NCBI GenBank assembly: GCA_010671965.1 | Contig: JAAHIC010000233.1 | Span: forward strand, 1-6,948 | Direction: 5' to 3' | DNA length: 6,948 nucleotides | Origin: Leptolyngbya sp. SIO4C5 | GTDB lineage: Bacteria > Cyanobacteriota > Cyanobacteriia > Phormidesmidales > Phormidesmidaceae | Shown: positions 6,159 through 6,948 of the stretch, in pieces | Numbering within the stretch: position 1 is the first letter of the stretch | Layout of the letters: each line of letters starts with the position of its first letter | The notes under the pieces: model-generated | What the model saw: only the letters and a program-made list of their open reading frames with translations | Database searches by the model: none | Told to the model about the DNA's origin: nothing | Position numbers and translations under genes: made by a program

Positions 6159-6948
6159 ATGACCAATAAAAGCACGCGACGGAACTTCATTGTCACCAGC
6201 GCCGTAGTAGCCGGGGGAATTGTCGGTAGCCGCGTCTTGGGACAGGGCAGTCGCCCCGCGTCCCAGTCCGAGCCGGATTTAGCTGCAGCCGAGCCAATTC
6301 CTACCCGCGCCCTGGGTCGCAGCGGCACGCCGTGGCCAATTTTTGGCTTAGGCGGAGCGGGGCAGACCCCCCTGTCGCAAAATGGCAAAGAGCCGGAGGC
6401 CCAGGCTCTGATTGAGGGGGCCCTGCAGCTAGGCATTCGCTACTTTGATACCGCTGCCAGCTATGGCCCCAGCGAGGAGAATCTGGGACGGGTTCTGCCA
6501 CCTTTTCGCGAGCAACTGTTTATTGCCAGTAAGACTGCCGCCCGCGATCGCGATGGGGCTTGGCGGCAGCTAGAGCGATCGCTGCAGCGCTTGCACACCG
6601 ATTACTTAGACCTGTGGCAGCTACATCACGTCTCACTGCCGGAGGAAAATGAGGCTATTTTTGGCCCTCAGGGGGCGATTCAGGCGGTGGAAGAAGCTAA
6701 AGCGCAGGGGATTATTCGCCTAGCTGGGATTACCGGACATCACGATCCGGCAGTGATTGCTGAGGGTCTGCGCCGCTACCGTTTTGACACGACTCTCATT
6801 CCGGTGAATGCGGCAGAAGTGCATCATCCTGAGTCCTTCATTGCCACCGTCATGCCCGTGGCGCGCGAGCAGAATATTGGCGTTATTGCCATGAAAGTGC
6901 CAGCCTATGGGCGACTGCTGTATCCCAGTGCCTGCTCGAAGCTGTCTA
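6159..6948 (+). CDS. Tat-exported aldo/keto reductase (3' end cut by window)
   Basis: This frame is open from the ATG at 6159 to the window edge, giving 263 residues without a stop. The N-terminus has a twin-arginine signal: STRRNFI (5-11) followed by a hydrophobic stretch VTSAVVAGGIVGSRVLG. The folded enzyme would therefore be exported through the Tat system. The rest is an aldo/keto reductase barrel, which reduces or oxidises carbonyl groups using a nicotinamide cofactor. The catalytic tetrad is visible: Asp97 and Tyr102 (FDTAASYG), Lys125 (ASKTA) and His156 (LWQLHH). Further family segments are YLDLWQLH (149-156), LAGITGHHDP (188-197) and NIGVIAMKVPAYGRLL (239-254). The missing C-terminus would contain most of the cofactor phosphate site and, in some related proteins, an iron-sulfur motif, so I cannot judge those. 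Substrate unknown. The ATG is favoured because it starts the Tat signal. Confidence 0.92.
   Translation, partial: MTNKSTRRNFIVTSAVVAGGIVGSRVLGQGSRPASQSEPDLAAAEPIPTRALGRSGTPWPIFGLGGAGQTPLSQNGKEPEAQALIEGALQLGIRYFDTAASYGPSEENLGRVLPPFREQLFIASKTAARDRDGAWRQLERSLQRLHTDYLDLWQLHHVSLPEENEAIFGPQGAIQAVEEAKAQGIIRLAGITGHHDPAVIAEGLRRYRFDTTLIPVNAAEVHHPESFIATVMPVAREQNIGVIAMKVPAYGRLLYPSACSKLS

Overview
The window reads as ordinary chromosomal DNA from a cyanobacterium of fairly high G+C content. The strongest sign is the palindrome GCGATCGC (HIP1), which I count at least 16 times in under 7 kb; roughly 0.1 copies would be expected by chance in random sequence. The gene families agree: a DUF3352 protein, a DUF6464-like protein, a cyanobacterial-type GH57 protein and a Tat-exported aldo/keto reductase. 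I cannot name the genus. I see no transposase, integrase, CRISPR array, tRNA or rRNA.

Layout, left to right. A large exported DUF3352 protein (53-1951, minus) is divergent from purK (2083-3288, plus), a purine biosynthesis enzyme. A 385-bp gap follows (3289-3673). It holds an extended -10 promoter, a 97-nt stretch that can fold into a three-way junction closed by a 10-bp helix and followed by five Ts, and a near-perfect 20-bp palindrome. Next is a small secreted protein of unknown function (3674-4018, plus) ending in a strong hairpin terminator. Facing it is a GH57-family protein (4127-5512, minus) that keeps the HQP motif but seems to have lost both catalytic carboxylates. Upstream of that gene is a small membrane-anchored, cysteine-bearing DUF6464-like protein (5725-6027, minus). 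It is divergent from a Tat-signal aldo/keto reductase (6159 onward, plus), which is cut by the window edge.

The genes do not form an obvious pathway or operon. Most appear to be single transcription units in divergent or convergent pairs. Four of the six proteins carry an export signal or membrane anchor: DUF3352, the small secreted protein, the DUF6464-like protein and the aldo/keto reductase. The items most worth following are the structured intergenic element at 3445-3541 and the apparently non-catalytic GH57 protein. Neither is proven from sequence alone.
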